Origin: Bacteroidales bacterium
Lineage (GTDB): Bacteria; Bacteroidota; Bacteroidia; Bacteroidales; P3
Assembly: GCA_017647785.1 (NCBI GenBank)
Contig: JAGCJW010000017.1
Coordinates: forward strand, 1 to 64,000
DNA: 64,000 nucleotides
Reading direction: 5' to 3'
In this document: positions 23,393 through 32,400 of the stretch, piece by piece
Position numbering within the stretch: position 1 is the first letter of the stretch
How the letters are laid out: each line of letters opens with the position of its first letter
Position numbers and translations under genes: made by a program
The notes under the pieces: model-generated
The model's database searches: none
Seen by the model: only the letters and a program-made list of their open reading frames with translations
What the model was told of the DNA's origin: nothing

Positions 23393-26140
23393 TTAATTTT
23401 TTAGATACATCAATTTAAAGAACTTCAAATAAGCTTTTATATTTTGTCTATTGTAGAACGTTGGATAGTTTTGTGTTGATATCACAAAGTGTTCAAAATT
23501 CTTTTTGTCATATTTTGCAAGTGGAGATTCCTCCCCTTCCATTGCATTGTAATATTGCATTGCAGCTTCTTTATTTTCAAATTGTCTTACACTCAACATC
23601 TGTTTTGTCATAGTAAAAAGCATAGCCATTGTTGAAAGATTTGAATTGGCATACAAGCTATCATTATAAGAATTAATTGTTCTTTCTAAATCTATTGCAT
23701 CTACCTTATCTTCATCAAACAATAGGATATAATAGTGTTTCATATCTCTATATCTAAACACTAAGGTTTCTGCATCAAGTATATCGTCTTTGTTTACATT
23801 TTCTTCTTTCTTAGCTTTGTTATTTTCATTCTTTGATTCATTTTCCTCATTCTTTGAATCATCAGATTCATCCTTAGTTTTAGGAGTATAAGTCAAATCT
23901 ATCTTACCATCAGGATAAGCCGCTGCCAAATGTTTTAATTGACTTTCTATCATAGGAGCTATTTCGCTTTCGGTATAGTTATGAAGTATTAAGTTTAAAT
24001 CCATAGCCAACGAATCTATGCCATATATCCTTCCTTTAGCTAAAGCTTGTACATAAAGTAATTTTGGAATATATGGCCCAATCTTTAGACTATCTATTAC
24101 ATTTTCACTTTTCGTTATAGTTTCTTCGTACCTATCTGCAAGATATGTGTTATATACATCTGCATATAACTTTTCTGCATTCTCATTACTTTTAGCTAAT
24201 TCTTCCCAATAGTCAGGATTTTTAATCATCATAGCAAATTCACTATCAGGATATTCATTTAATATCTTATTTTTATAGAAATTAGAATTAGGATATTGTC
24301 CTATTTTATCATAAAGTCTATATAAGTGATACGATGATGGTAATATATTTTTATGATTTGGGTATCTACGATGTAAATCCAAGAACGTTTCTATTGCTTT
24401 AGTGCTATTGTTCAATCCTTGATAGTAAATATATCCTGCTGTCAATAAAGCATCAGCTATTTCTGCATGTGCAGTATCCTTTGCGCCTTCTGAAAATGGA
24501 ATATCCTTTGTATAATATTCACGACTACCGGGATCATTATTTTTAGCTGGTGCGCTACCTCCTTTTGCAGATGTAGAATCAATAGGATTTCCGTTTTCAT
24601 CTAGCATTTCTGACATTTCATCAAAATTAAATTCGCTTTCTTTATGGCTAATTCTCCAATTATCTTCCAATTTTCTTTCACCCCAAATTCTTCTAAATTC
24701 TAATTGTCCTACTTGAACAGTTGAACTATTGTAAAAATACCAAGAGTTTCTATTGTTGAATTGAGAATAGTTTGTCATTCCAGCCATACTTGCAGCCAAG
24801 GCTTGCGCTTTCTTTGCAGCCTCTTCTTTTTCTTTTTGAATACGTCTGTACTCTGCTATAGCTGAATCAATTTTTGCATTCAAATCAGCTTCACTCATAT
24901 TACTCATTGCAAGCAAACTATCCCATCTTTCCACACAACGCAAATTCGTTACCAAGTTTGTCAAAACTTTTTGTCTACTCTCTATCTTTCTATATTTGTC
25001 ATGAGTTTTCGGCATTACTGAAAGAGCTGTATCATAATACATTTGAGCCTTCTCATATTTTTCTAACAAATCAAAATATGTATCAGCAGCACGTAAACAT
25101 GAAGTAATCTTTTGTAGGTTATTTGTAGTAGAAGTTGCAGAACTTGATTCCCATTGCTGACATGCTTTATCTACATTTTTATCTCTAAAATAAACTTCTC
25201 CTAATGCATAATAGACTTGGTCCTTGTACTCAACATTCTTTTTATCCTCCAACATATCTTCCAAACGCGCAATTATAGGACGGCTATTACTTTTAGCAGG
25301 GTCGTAACACATCGCAATATTTAAACGAGAAGCAAACTCCATTTCGTAAATTCCTGCTCTACGCGCAACTTTCTTAAACAACTTTGTTGCTTCTTCAAAT
25401 TCATTGGCTTTTTGATAAATTTGACCTTTAATAAACATTAAACGAGTATTTACTGGTTTTTCAAAAAACGCATATTTTCTCTTTGCAAAATACTCCAAAG
25501 CCACAGCATTTTTACCTTGCGACAAGGCATTTTCTGCATACACAAGATTCATGAAATTACTTAATGATTTAGGTGCTTTACCTTCATCTATCTTATTTTT
25601 CACCTGGTCAAGAAGAATATCACATTCGCTATGATTACCCACTTTGCAATTAGTCAAAGCTAACCAAATCATAGGTTCGTAACTTTCTTTCTTGTCTTTA
25701 TATTGAGCAATCAAAAGATTAAAAGTAGCCATTGCGGCATTATAATCTTGCGAATAAAAACAAGCCTTACCCATTAATAAGTAAGCATCATCTATTTGAG
25801 GATTCTTCTCAACACCTGAGAATTTCATGGAATACTTTTGAATAACCTTGCTACCCTTTTCTATAGCTCGATCAGTATTTGCCTTAATTGCTGTAGCATT
25901 TTCTTTTGTACCTAACTTGTAAATTGGTAATATGTTTGTGTAATCATCTTTATGGCTTTTCTCTAAAGACTTCACCCCTTCTTTTAAAGCTTCATTACCA
26001 TTCCACCAAGCATTATAATGCGCTACAATACTATTATATTGACGATTTATCCACTTATCTTTTGAAGTAGAACAAGCAGAAAAAATCACTACAACTAAAA
26101 GCGATAATATGTATATTTTGAGTCTAACTCGTGTTTTCAA
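23393..26140 (-). CDS. sprE: SprE/PorW-type type IX secretion lipoprotein
   Basis: SprE (PorW in Porphyromonas) is a large TPR lipoprotein needed for type IX secretion and gliding. The protein has a lipoprotein signal ending FSAC and then the family's N-terminal signature, NRQYNSIVAHYNAWWNGNE. About ten TPR-like repeats follow, an Asp/Glu/Asn/Lys-rich low-complexity stretch near residue 770, and a C-terminal domain with YRDMKHYYILLFDED. The start is uncertain: there is no ATG before the signal peptide. TTG at 26140 (915 residues) is preferred because the reading frame above it runs into the -7 box at 26172-26165; TTG at 26146 or 26167 are alternatives. It heads a run of eight minus-strand genes. 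Confidence 0.85.
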   Translation of the reverse strand: MKTRVRLKIYILSLLVVVIFSACSTSKDKWINRQYNSIVAHYNAWWNGNEALKEGVKSLEKSHKDDYTNILPIYKLGTKENATAIKANTDRAIEKGSKVIQKYSMKFSGVEKNPQIDDAYLLMGKACFYSQDYNAAMATFNLLIAQYKDKKESYEPMIWLALTNCKVGNHSECDILLDQVKNKIDEGKAPKSLSNFMNLVYAENALSQGKNAVALEYFAKRKYAFFEKPVNTRLMFIKGQIYQKANEFEEATKLFKKVARRAGIYEMEFASRLNIAMCYDPAKSNSRPIIARLEDMLEDKKNVEYKDQVYYALGEVYFRDKNVDKACQQWESSSATSTTNNLQKITSCLRAADTYFDLLEKYEKAQMYYDTALSVMPKTHDKYRKIESRQKVLTNLVTNLRCVERWDSLLAMSNMSEADLNAKIDSAIAEYRRIQKEKEEAAKKAQALAASMAGMTNYSQFNNRNSWYFYNSSTVQVGQLEFRRIWGERKLEDNWRISHKESEFNFDEMSEMLDENGNPIDSTSAKGGSAPAKNNDPGSREYYTKDIPFSEGAKDTAHAEIADALLTAGYIYYQGLNNSTKAIETFLDLHRRYPNHKNILPSSYHLYRLYDKIGQYPNSNFYKNKILNEYPDSEFAMMIKNPDYWEELAKSNENAEKLYADVYNTYLADRYEETITKSENVIDSLKIGPYIPKLLYVQALAKGRIYGIDSLAMDLNLILHNYTESEIAPMIESQLKHLAAAYPDGKIDLTYTPKTKDESDDSKNEENESKNENNKAKKEENVNKDDILDAETLVFRYRDMKHYYILLFDEDKVDAIDLERTINSYNDSLYANSNLSTMAMLFTMTKQMLSVRQFENKEAAMQYYNAMEGEESPLAKYDKKNFEHFVISTQNYPTFYNRQNIKAYLKFFKLMYLKN

Positions 26141-26164
26141 CGTCAAATACTTTAAAATAAACTG

Positions 26165-26191
26165 CAAATATAAAAAAAATGCCTATATTTG
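26165..26191. promoter_or_regulatory. Mirror-image divergent promoter of sprE and the DUF1015 gene
   Basis: Two TATATTTG -7 boxes point away from each other: 26172-26165 on the minus strand for sprE and 26184-26191 on the plus strand for the DUF1015 gene. With the flanking C they form a 9-bp perfect inverted repeat, GCAAATATA and TATATTTGC, 11 bases apart. The boxes are so close that both promoters cannot be occupied at once, which implies competition. Clear -33 boxes are not seen. Confidence 0.6.
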
Positions 26192-26229
26192 CAAAAGATT
26201 TTTGAATTATTAACAATAAAAACAAAGAT

Positions 26230-27483
26230 ATGTCAAGAGTAAAAGCATTTAGAGGTTTAAGACCTCCAGTAGAAATTGCTGCACAATTAGCATCTCGTCC
26301 ATACGACGTAATGAATTCAGCAGAAGCAAGAGTAGAAGCAGATGGAAATCAATACTCTTTACTTCACGTAACAAAAGCAGAAATTGACCTTGCAGAAGGA
26401 ATAGACGAACATTCACAAGAAGTTTACGACAAAGTAGTTGAAAACTTCAACGACTTCAAACAAAAAGGTTGGTTAGTAAAAGACGACAAAGCAAAACTAT
26501 ATATCTACGCCCAAACAATGGACGGAAGAACTCAATACGGTATAGTAGGTTGTGCACACGTTGATGACTACTTCAACAACGTTATTAAAAAACACGAACT
26601 TACAAGAAAAGACAAAGAAGACGACCGTATGATTCACGTAAACATTACAAATGCAAACGTAGAGCCTGTTTTCTTTGCTTATCCTGCACACCAAGAAATA
26701 GACCAAATAGTAGAAAATATCGTAAAGAATGAAAAGCCAGTATATGACTTTGTTGCAAAAGAAGATGGCTTTGGACACACATTCTGGGTGATTGAAGACG
26801 AAAAAACAGTTGCAAGAATAGAAGAAATATTCGAAAAAGAAATCCCAGCACTTTACGTTGCAGACGGACACCACAGAACTGCAGCAGCAGCAAGAGTTGG
26901 ACAAGAAAGAAGAGCTTCTAATCCTAACCATACAGGAAACGAAGAATACAACTACTTCATGGCAGTTATATTCCCAGATTCTCAATTAAAAATCATTGAC
27001 TACAACCGTGTAGTAAAAGACTTAAATGGTCTTACAGAAGAAGAATTCCTTGCAAAACTTAACGATACATTCGTTGTAGAAAAAGCAGGAAAAGAAATCT
27101 ACAAACCAGCAAAATTACACGAATTCTCAATGTATCTTGGTGGTGAATGGTACAAAATGACAGCAAAAGAAGGAACTTACGATGATAACGACCCAATCGG
27201 AGTATTAGACGTAACAATCCTTTCAAACAACGTACTTGACAAAGTATTAGACATAAAAGACCTTAGAACTTCTAAGAGAATTGATTTCGTTGGAGGTATA
27301 AGAGGATTAGGCGAATTACAAAGAAGAGTAGATAACGGAGAAATGAAAGTTGCTTTCGCTTTATACGCTGTATCAATGCAACAATTGATAAACATAGCAG
27401 ATTCAGGTAACATCATGCCACCAAAAACTACTTGGTTTGAACCGAAATTACGTTCGGGATTAGTAATCCACGAATTAATTTAA
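26230..27483 (+). CDS. DUF1015 family protein
   Basis: The 417-residue protein matches DUF1015 along its length: it opens with VKAFRGLRPP, has SRPYDVMNSAEA near residue 25, the central YVADGHHRTAAA motif with its paired histidines near residue 218, and the closing IMPPKTTWFEPKLRSGL. The conserved histidines suggest a metal or phosphate-binding enzyme, but no activity is established. In other Bacteroidota it often neighbours serine biosynthesis genes, which are not seen here. Codons favour C-ending forms for Asn, Asp, Phe and Tyr more than its neighbours do, which suggests high expression. It has its own promoter and terminator. Confidence 0.9.
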   Translation: MSRVKAFRGLRPPVEIAAQLASRPYDVMNSAEARVEADGNQYSLLHVTKAEIDLAEGIDEHSQEVYDKVVENFNDFKQKGWLVKDDKAKLYIYAQTMDGRTQYGIVGCAHVDDYFNNVIKKHELTRKDKEDDRMIHVNITNANVEPVFFAYPAHQEIDQIVENIVKNEKPVYDFVAKEDGFGHTFWVIEDEKTVARIEEIFEKEIPALYVADGHHRTAAAARVGQERRASNPNHTGNEEYNYFMAVIFPDSQLKIIDYNRVVKDLNGLTEEEFLAKLNDTFVVEKAGKEIYKPAKLHEFSMYLGGEWYKMTAKEGTYDDNDPIGVLDVTILSNNVLDKVLDIKDLRTSKRIDFVGGIRGLGELQRRVDNGEMKVAFALYAVSMQQLINIADSGNIMPPKTTWFEPKLRSGLVIHELI

Positions 27484-27519
27484 TTTTTTCATAATTTTTG
27501 GTATTTAAAATTAACAACG

Positions 27520-27553
27520 AGGGTAACTGAAATTCAGTTACCCTTTCTTGTTT
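27520..27553 (+). terminator. Terminator after the DUF1015 gene
   Basis: AGGGTAACTGA (27520-27530) pairs with TCAGTTACCCT (27534-27544), followed by TTCTTGTTTTA. The loop is three bases (AAT). Confidence 0.85.
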
Positions 27554-27722
27554 TATATGAAATAACTTACCCTATTCTACTCCATAAAAAAACTGTTTCA
27601 AAGAACATCAAAGAAGTTTTAACAAATTATCTCTTGAAGGTAGAAGTATTACCTTAGGAAAGTAAACAAATTACCTTAAAGAAGTAAAAAAAAGGTAATT
27701 TTAAAAAATGGCATTAAAACAC
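27554..27722. repeat. Non-coding spacer with tandem ATTACCTTA repeats and alternative hairpins
   Basis: No gene fits this spacer between two converging genes. Two adjacent 22-base units at 27648-27669 and 27670-27691 share 18 bases and both start ATTACCTTA. The first ATTACCTT can pair with AAGGTA at 27637-27642, and the second with AAGGTAAT at 27692-27699, which is followed by TTTT. So two neighbouring hairpins are possible. Purpose is unknown; it could be a relic of a mobile repeat. Confidence 0.5.
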
Positions 27723-27766
27723 AAAAACAAGTCCCCAAATAAATGATTACTTAGGGACTTGTTTTT
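27723..27766. terminator. Bidirectional terminator after fbp
   Basis: AAAAACAAGTCCC (27723-27735) and GGGACTTGTTTTT (27754-27766) form a 13-bp perfect stem with an 18-base loop. The T-rich arm serves both directions; its main use is ending the minus-strand fbp message 20 bases beyond its stop. Confidence 0.85.
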
Positions 27767-27785
27767 AAATATCTTTGAAAGACTC

Positions 27786-29753
27786 TTATCTTTCTTTTAC
27801 TAAACCTTCGTTAAATGCGTAGATTAGTTTCTTTAGGTTGGAGATTTGTTCTCTTAATTCATCTCCGAGTTCTGTATCTCCTATTAGGATATTTTCTGTT
27901 CTTTGTTCAATCAAATAGTTCTTTGAAATAATGTCGCTTTCATTCTCTATTGATTCTTGGCGAGATTGGAATGGTTCATGCTCAACCAAGAACAAACGAC
28001 TTGAACCTGACACCAAAGTATAGCCACCTATTCCTGTTTCTTGTTGATATGCTTTTGACATTCCGCCATCTATGACAAGCAATCTACCGTTTGCCATTAT
28101 TGGACTTTCGCCTTTCTTAACCTTAACCGGCACATGACCATTGACAATTCTTGCTTTTTCGTTATGCAATCCAAATTCTGCTAAAATTCTTTCGCAAAAG
28201 GCTACGTCATTTCTAAGAGAGTAGTATTTATCAAGTATTTCTTCTTGTTGTTCTTTTGCATCTATTAGGTATCTTTCAAAGGTTGCCATTCTGTGTTTAC
28301 CGAAAATTGGCGAGCAAGCACCACACCACAAATACCAGAAGTAGTCTCTATCATCGTTTGTTTGGTTAAAACGATTTACCCATACGTTTCTTACTGTTTG
28401 TTCTAAGCAATCAAGCAACTCTTTACCTTTTACCATTTTTCCTTTATGGTTAAATTCCTTGAATTCAGTTTCGCTCTTCATCGGAATGCAACCATGAAGC
28501 ATTAAAGTATTGTTACAAACAGAGTAAACGCCACCGTTAGAGAACAAGAATGAAACATCTGATTGCAATCTTCTTGAGTTAAGGAATGATTGTGCTATTT
28601 TAGTGATTACCTCATCTTCTTCTGGAGTTAGTTTGTAAGGATCGTTTGGATCTATTGTTGGATAATAACCATCTTTCAATTCATAGTCTTTTCCATCAAG
28701 ATGAATTGTTCCTTTTTCATAGTTGATTTTATCAAGCAATAGACGATGCGACATATCAAAGTTAGGATTACGCATAACAAGTTGTCCTTCTAATTTGAAA
28801 CTTATTACAGCTATTGCTTTATGTATAACAGTCATCAAACGCACATTCGCATCTTTGTAGTTTTCTGGCTTAGTTCCTTTTGGTACGAACGGAATTGCTG
28901 GGTCGTTTTCATAGTGTGTAAGTGCGAAAGTAACAAGTGGCATTAGGTTAATACCATAATCATCTTCAATTGTATCAACCGAGCCATAACGAGCTGTTAA
29001 ACGGATAACTTCTGCTACGTCAAACTTGTTTCCACATGCAGCTCCCATCCATATAATGTCGTGATTACCCCATTGAACGTCTGCTGCGTGGTGATTTTTC
29101 AAAAGTTCCATAACGTCAGCCGCTCTCGGACCACGGTCAAATATATCTCCGATAACGTGAAGTCTATCTATCAACATTCTTTTTATGAAAGTGCAAATAG
29201 ATTCTATGAATTTATCGGAACGTTTCAAATCAACTATGGTTTCAACGATTGAATCGTAGTATGCTTGTTTATCAGAGGTTGTTTCATTCAAAAGCTCCTC
29301 CATGATAAATGCGTATTCGCTATCCATAGCCTTTCTTACCTTGGAGCGAGTGTATTTTTTAGCAACTTGACGTGCTACTTTAACAAGTTTATTCAATGTA
29401 AGCCTATACCATTCTTCATTTACAACGCCTTTACCCTTTAATTGACTAAGCTTATCCACTGGATAGTAGATAATTGTTGCTAATTGATTCTTTTCTGCTA
29501 CTGAAATAGAGTGTCCAAACACCTCATCAATCTTTCTTTTTACCGCTCCCGAAGCGTTAGATAAGATATGATTAAAAGTATCGTATTCTCCGTGAATGTC
29601 AGTTACAAAGTGTTCTGTTCCTTTTGGTAAAAGAAGTATCGCTTCTAACTTAATTATTTCAGTAGATGCAGCTTGTAAAGTAGGAAATTGCTTAGCTAAC
29701 TGATTATAAAACTTTAATTCTTCGTTTGAAATCGTGATATTATCTGTATTCAT
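27786..29753 (-). CDS. fbp: Fructose-1,6-bisphosphatase, class III
   Basis: The 655-residue enzyme hydrolyses fructose 1,6-bisphosphate in gluconeogenesis. It is of the class III (YydE-like) type, related to metallophosphoesterases: FVTDIHGEYDTF near residue 59, HVIGDIFDRGP near 195 and WGNHDIIWMGA near 233 supply the two-metal site, and INGHVPVKVKKGESP carries a further histidine. Length is typical for Firmicutes and Bacteroidales forms. It is the last gene of a three-gene unit (DUF3109, MurL-MurD, fbp), starting nine bases after the fusion gene. A functional link to peptidoglycan synthesis is not known. Confidence 0.95.
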   Translation of the reverse strand: MNTDNITISNEELKFYNQLAKQFPTLQAASTEIIKLEAILLLPKGTEHFVTDIHGEYDTFNHILSNASGAVKRKIDEVFGHSISVAEKNQLATIIYYPVDKLSQLKGKGVVNEEWYRLTLNKLVKVARQVAKKYTRSKVRKAMDSEYAFIMEELLNETTSDKQAYYDSIVETIVDLKRSDKFIESICTFIKRMLIDRLHVIGDIFDRGPRAADVMELLKNHHAADVQWGNHDIIWMGAACGNKFDVAEVIRLTARYGSVDTIEDDYGINLMPLVTFALTHYENDPAIPFVPKGTKPENYKDANVRLMTVIHKAIAVISFKLEGQLVMRNPNFDMSHRLLLDKINYEKGTIHLDGKDYELKDGYYPTIDPNDPYKLTPEEDEVITKIAQSFLNSRRLQSDVSFLFSNGGVYSVCNNTLMLHGCIPMKSETEFKEFNHKGKMVKGKELLDCLEQTVRNVWVNRFNQTNDDRDYFWYLWCGACSPIFGKHRMATFERYLIDAKEQQEEILDKYYSLRNDVAFCERILAEFGLHNEKARIVNGHVPVKVKKGESPIMANGRLLVIDGGMSKAYQQETGIGGYTLVSGSSRLFLVEHEPFQSRQESIENESDIISKNYLIEQRTENILIGDTELGDELREQISNLKKLIYAFNEGLVKER

Positions 29754-29762
29754 AATGCTTTA

Positions 29763-32393
29763 TTATTTAATTTCTTTAACTAATTGAGAGAAAACTTCTC
29801 CTCTGTGTTCAAAATTCTTAAACATATCATAACTACTTGCAGCAGGAGATAGCAAACATATCATTCCTTTTTCTGTATTGATGCTACACCATTTTACTAT
29901 TTCGGAATAATCATCAGAAACTAAGATTTGAAATTTATTTACTTTCTCTTGCATTTCGTTTTTCATTCTTCTGCCTGCTTGACCAACAAAAACAATGTTC
30001 TTTATCTTAAAGTTATCTATTTGTCCTGTTAAAGGAGAGTAATCTATCCCCCTATCCATTCCTCCAAGTATGATAGTTTGAACATCTTTCAAAGCTTTGA
30101 TCGCCTCTATTGATGCTTGCGGGATTGTACTTATTGAGTCATTATAATATTTCACACCATTCCTTTCTGCAACAAACTCTAAACGATGAGAAAGTGGCAT
30201 AAAACTTTTTGCAGTCTTTAACGCCTTTGATTTTTCTGCTCCAAAGGCTTGTGTTGCCAATAAAGCAGCATTTATATTCATTAGATTGTGTTCGCCTTTC
30301 AAGTAATCTGGCTCTATTTCCAAAGAATCGCCTTTTGAAAACGTTAATAGATTTGACTTAATTGGCGAGTTGTTTATTAAAATCTTTATATCCAAAGAAT
30401 CTAAATTGTAAACAAATGTATCATCTTTTGTTTGCAGACTTGCAATATGGTATTTTGAGTTAATATATTCCTTATAATCTGCAAAATGATCAAGATGCTC
30501 TTCAAACAAGTTAAGTAATATAGAAACCTTTGGCGAGGTGTGAATAAATTGTAATTGATGTGCTGAAAGTTCTGCAACTATTATTGTATCTTCTTTTATA
30601 CTTGGCAAAATATCTAAAAGAGGCACTCCTATATTTCCTGCTAAAAGAGTATCAAAACCTTGTTCCAAAAGAATTTTATAAACCAAATTACTTGTAGTAC
30701 TTTTACCCTTTGTTCCGCTTATGCCGATTGTTTGCTTAGAGTAAAGTTGCAAGAAAATATCTGTTTGAGATGTTATTTTATCTCTATCGATATTTTGAAG
30801 TTTTTTCATAGAAATTCCCGGAGTCTTTATATAAAGAGTACAATCTTTAAGCATTTCATCTTGCAATCCACAGTTTGCAAACTCTGAATTATCATCTGCA
30901 ATTAAGATTTCTTTGTTTGGTAATATTTCTTTTAAGAGTTTGTGAGTTGATTGTCCCTCTCTACCATAACCAAGTATTGCTATTTTGTGAGGTTTCAAAA
31001 GTTTGATAAGTTGAGCTTTCTTTGTAGCAAGGTGAGAGTTAGAGAAAATTGCAAAATCCTTTTCAGGAAGGTTATGATTGTTTGATAAGTCGAAAAAAAC
31101 TCTTTCATTTAATTTTTCAAAACGCTCATTTATTTTACTAATTCTTTGAAATATTTTCATCAAGTAGTCATTTTCATAATCATCTCTTTTATTTCTCAAA
31201 CACAAGGTAAGAGCCGCCTTCACTTCACTTACAGTCCCTACACATTCAAAAGGTTTTGTTTCTCTTTCTCCACAAAGTTGCAAGAAGTATTCTTCAAGAT
31301 CATTATCTGCAAAAAGGTTTTTTGAAAATATGTTAATCAATTCTTCTTTTTCAACAAAAGGAGAAAGTATTATGAAAGCAAACAAACATTTTGGACATTT
31401 ACCACACCAAATGTTTTGTTTGCTTCCTGCATTGCAACTTTTGAAAACAGATTGATAATTAAGCTTTGAGAAAAGTTTTGCAATATGTAGTTCGCTCAAT
31501 GGTCTCAAAAAAGAAAAATAATTAAACTCTGGACTTATAAATTCTTTAACGTATGAGCGAAAATCGTTTTCAAATTCAAGGCTTTTAGAATATTGATGAT
31601 TTACTTCTGAGCCTTTGACTGTGGATTCTGAGGCTGAATCCTCGTTACTTAAAGCTATGTGTTTTCTTTTAGTGAGTGCAGAAATTAAAAGAGTGGTAAA
31701 AGCAAGCATTGCTGAGAATGGTGTATGTCCATTTATACAACCTTGTGCGTTAAGTTCTAATAAATGAGAATCTATTGTACGTTTGCAAATAATAGTTTCT
31801 TCTTCACTAAATCCAGCCACTGAACAGCATTCAGTAGTTGCCCCTCTTGGATTGATAATAAAAGGTTTTATATCTCTGTTTGCAGACATCAGCAAATCTA
31901 ATGTTACAACAGAATCTTTACCTCCTCCAATTGGTATTATGTATTTATCTTCTAAATCAAATTGTTGAGAAGTTATATAATTTTCGTTTGCATTCTCTAT
32001 TTCTAAAAACTCGTCTTGAGAAACGTTTATGCCGTTTAAAAAAAATAATTCGCCGAGTCCGTTATAGTAAACCTTTGAAAAAAATTCTTTTTGTTTAGAG
32101 TTTAATGCATAAGGCTTTATAAGAACTTTTGGAGAGCAAAAAGCCTTCCAATAAGATATTAACTCTATCATTCCCATGTGGAATACAAGCAAGTCTAACT
32201 GCTCTTTACTTAAATGAGAAAAAGAGAAGAATTCCTTTTTCTCAACAAAAAGACTTGGTTTGAAAGTATGCTCCGAGTTAATGAAAGTAAACTCTATTTT
32301 TAACCCCTTTTCATCTATCTCATAATTAAAAGATTCGTAGATAAAAAGAGGATATTGTTTTCTGAAATTATTAAATTTTTCTGTATTATTCAT
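29763..32393 (-). CDS. MurL-MurD fusion: UDP-MurNAc-L-Ala-L-Glu epimerase and ligase
   Basis: This 876-residue protein joins two enzymes. Residues 1 to about 450 resemble MurL, the epimerase that turns the terminal L-Glu of UDP-MurNAc-L-Ala-L-Glu into D-Glu: GGGKDS at 156-161, EDSASES at 251-257 and a CxxCxxC cluster at 330-336. Residues from about 468 are a Mur ligase of the MurD type: Rossmann loop GYGREGQS at 475-482, P-loop GTKGKST at 560-566, and the C-terminal SPAASSYDMFKNFEHRG. The usual MurD motif NDSKATN, which contacts D-Glu, reads NDSISTI at 751-757, as expected for a MurD2 that adds L-Glu. The reading frame is continuous. It replaces a glutamate-racemase route. It starts seven bases after the DUF3109 gene. 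The substrate is inferred from the pairing. Confidence 0.82.
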   Translation of the reverse strand: MNNTEKFNNFRKQYPLFIYESFNYEIDEKGLKIEFTFINSEHTFKPSLFVEKKEFFSFSHLSKEQLDLLVFHMGMIELISYWKAFCSPKVLIKPYALNSKQKEFFSKVYYNGLGELFFLNGINVSQDEFLEIENANENYITSQQFDLEDKYIIPIGGGKDSVVTLDLLMSANRDIKPFIINPRGATTECCSVAGFSEEETIICKRTIDSHLLELNAQGCINGHTPFSAMLAFTTLLISALTKRKHIALSNEDSASESTVKGSEVNHQYSKSLEFENDFRSYVKEFISPEFNYFSFLRPLSELHIAKLFSKLNYQSVFKSCNAGSKQNIWCGKCPKCLFAFIILSPFVEKEELINIFSKNLFADNDLEEYFLQLCGERETKPFECVGTVSEVKAALTLCLRNKRDDYENDYLMKIFQRISKINERFEKLNERVFFDLSNNHNLPEKDFAIFSNSHLATKKAQLIKLLKPHKIAILGYGREGQSTHKLLKEILPNKEILIADDNSEFANCGLQDEMLKDCTLYIKTPGISMKKLQNIDRDKITSQTDIFLQLYSKQTIGISGTKGKSTTSNLVYKILLEQGFDTLLAGNIGVPLLDILPSIKEDTIIVAELSAHQLQFIHTSPKVSILLNLFEEHLDHFADYKEYINSKYHIASLQTKDDTFVYNLDSLDIKILINNSPIKSNLLTFSKGDSLEIEPDYLKGEHNLMNINAALLATQAFGAEKSKALKTAKSFMPLSHRLEFVAERNGVKYYNDSISTIPQASIEAIKALKDVQTIILGGMDRGIDYSPLTGQIDNFKIKNIVFVGQAGRRMKNEMQEKVNKFQILVSDDYSEIVKWCSINTEKGMICLLSPAASSYDMFKNFEHRGEVFSQLVKEIK

Positions 32394-32400
32394 CTTTGTT

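Noticed and set aside
29763..32393. Two separate genes joined by an assembly error
   Set aside because: The frame is open throughout, the linker (about 400-467) is ordinary sequence, and both halves keep all motifs; a sequencing slip would more likely break the frame.
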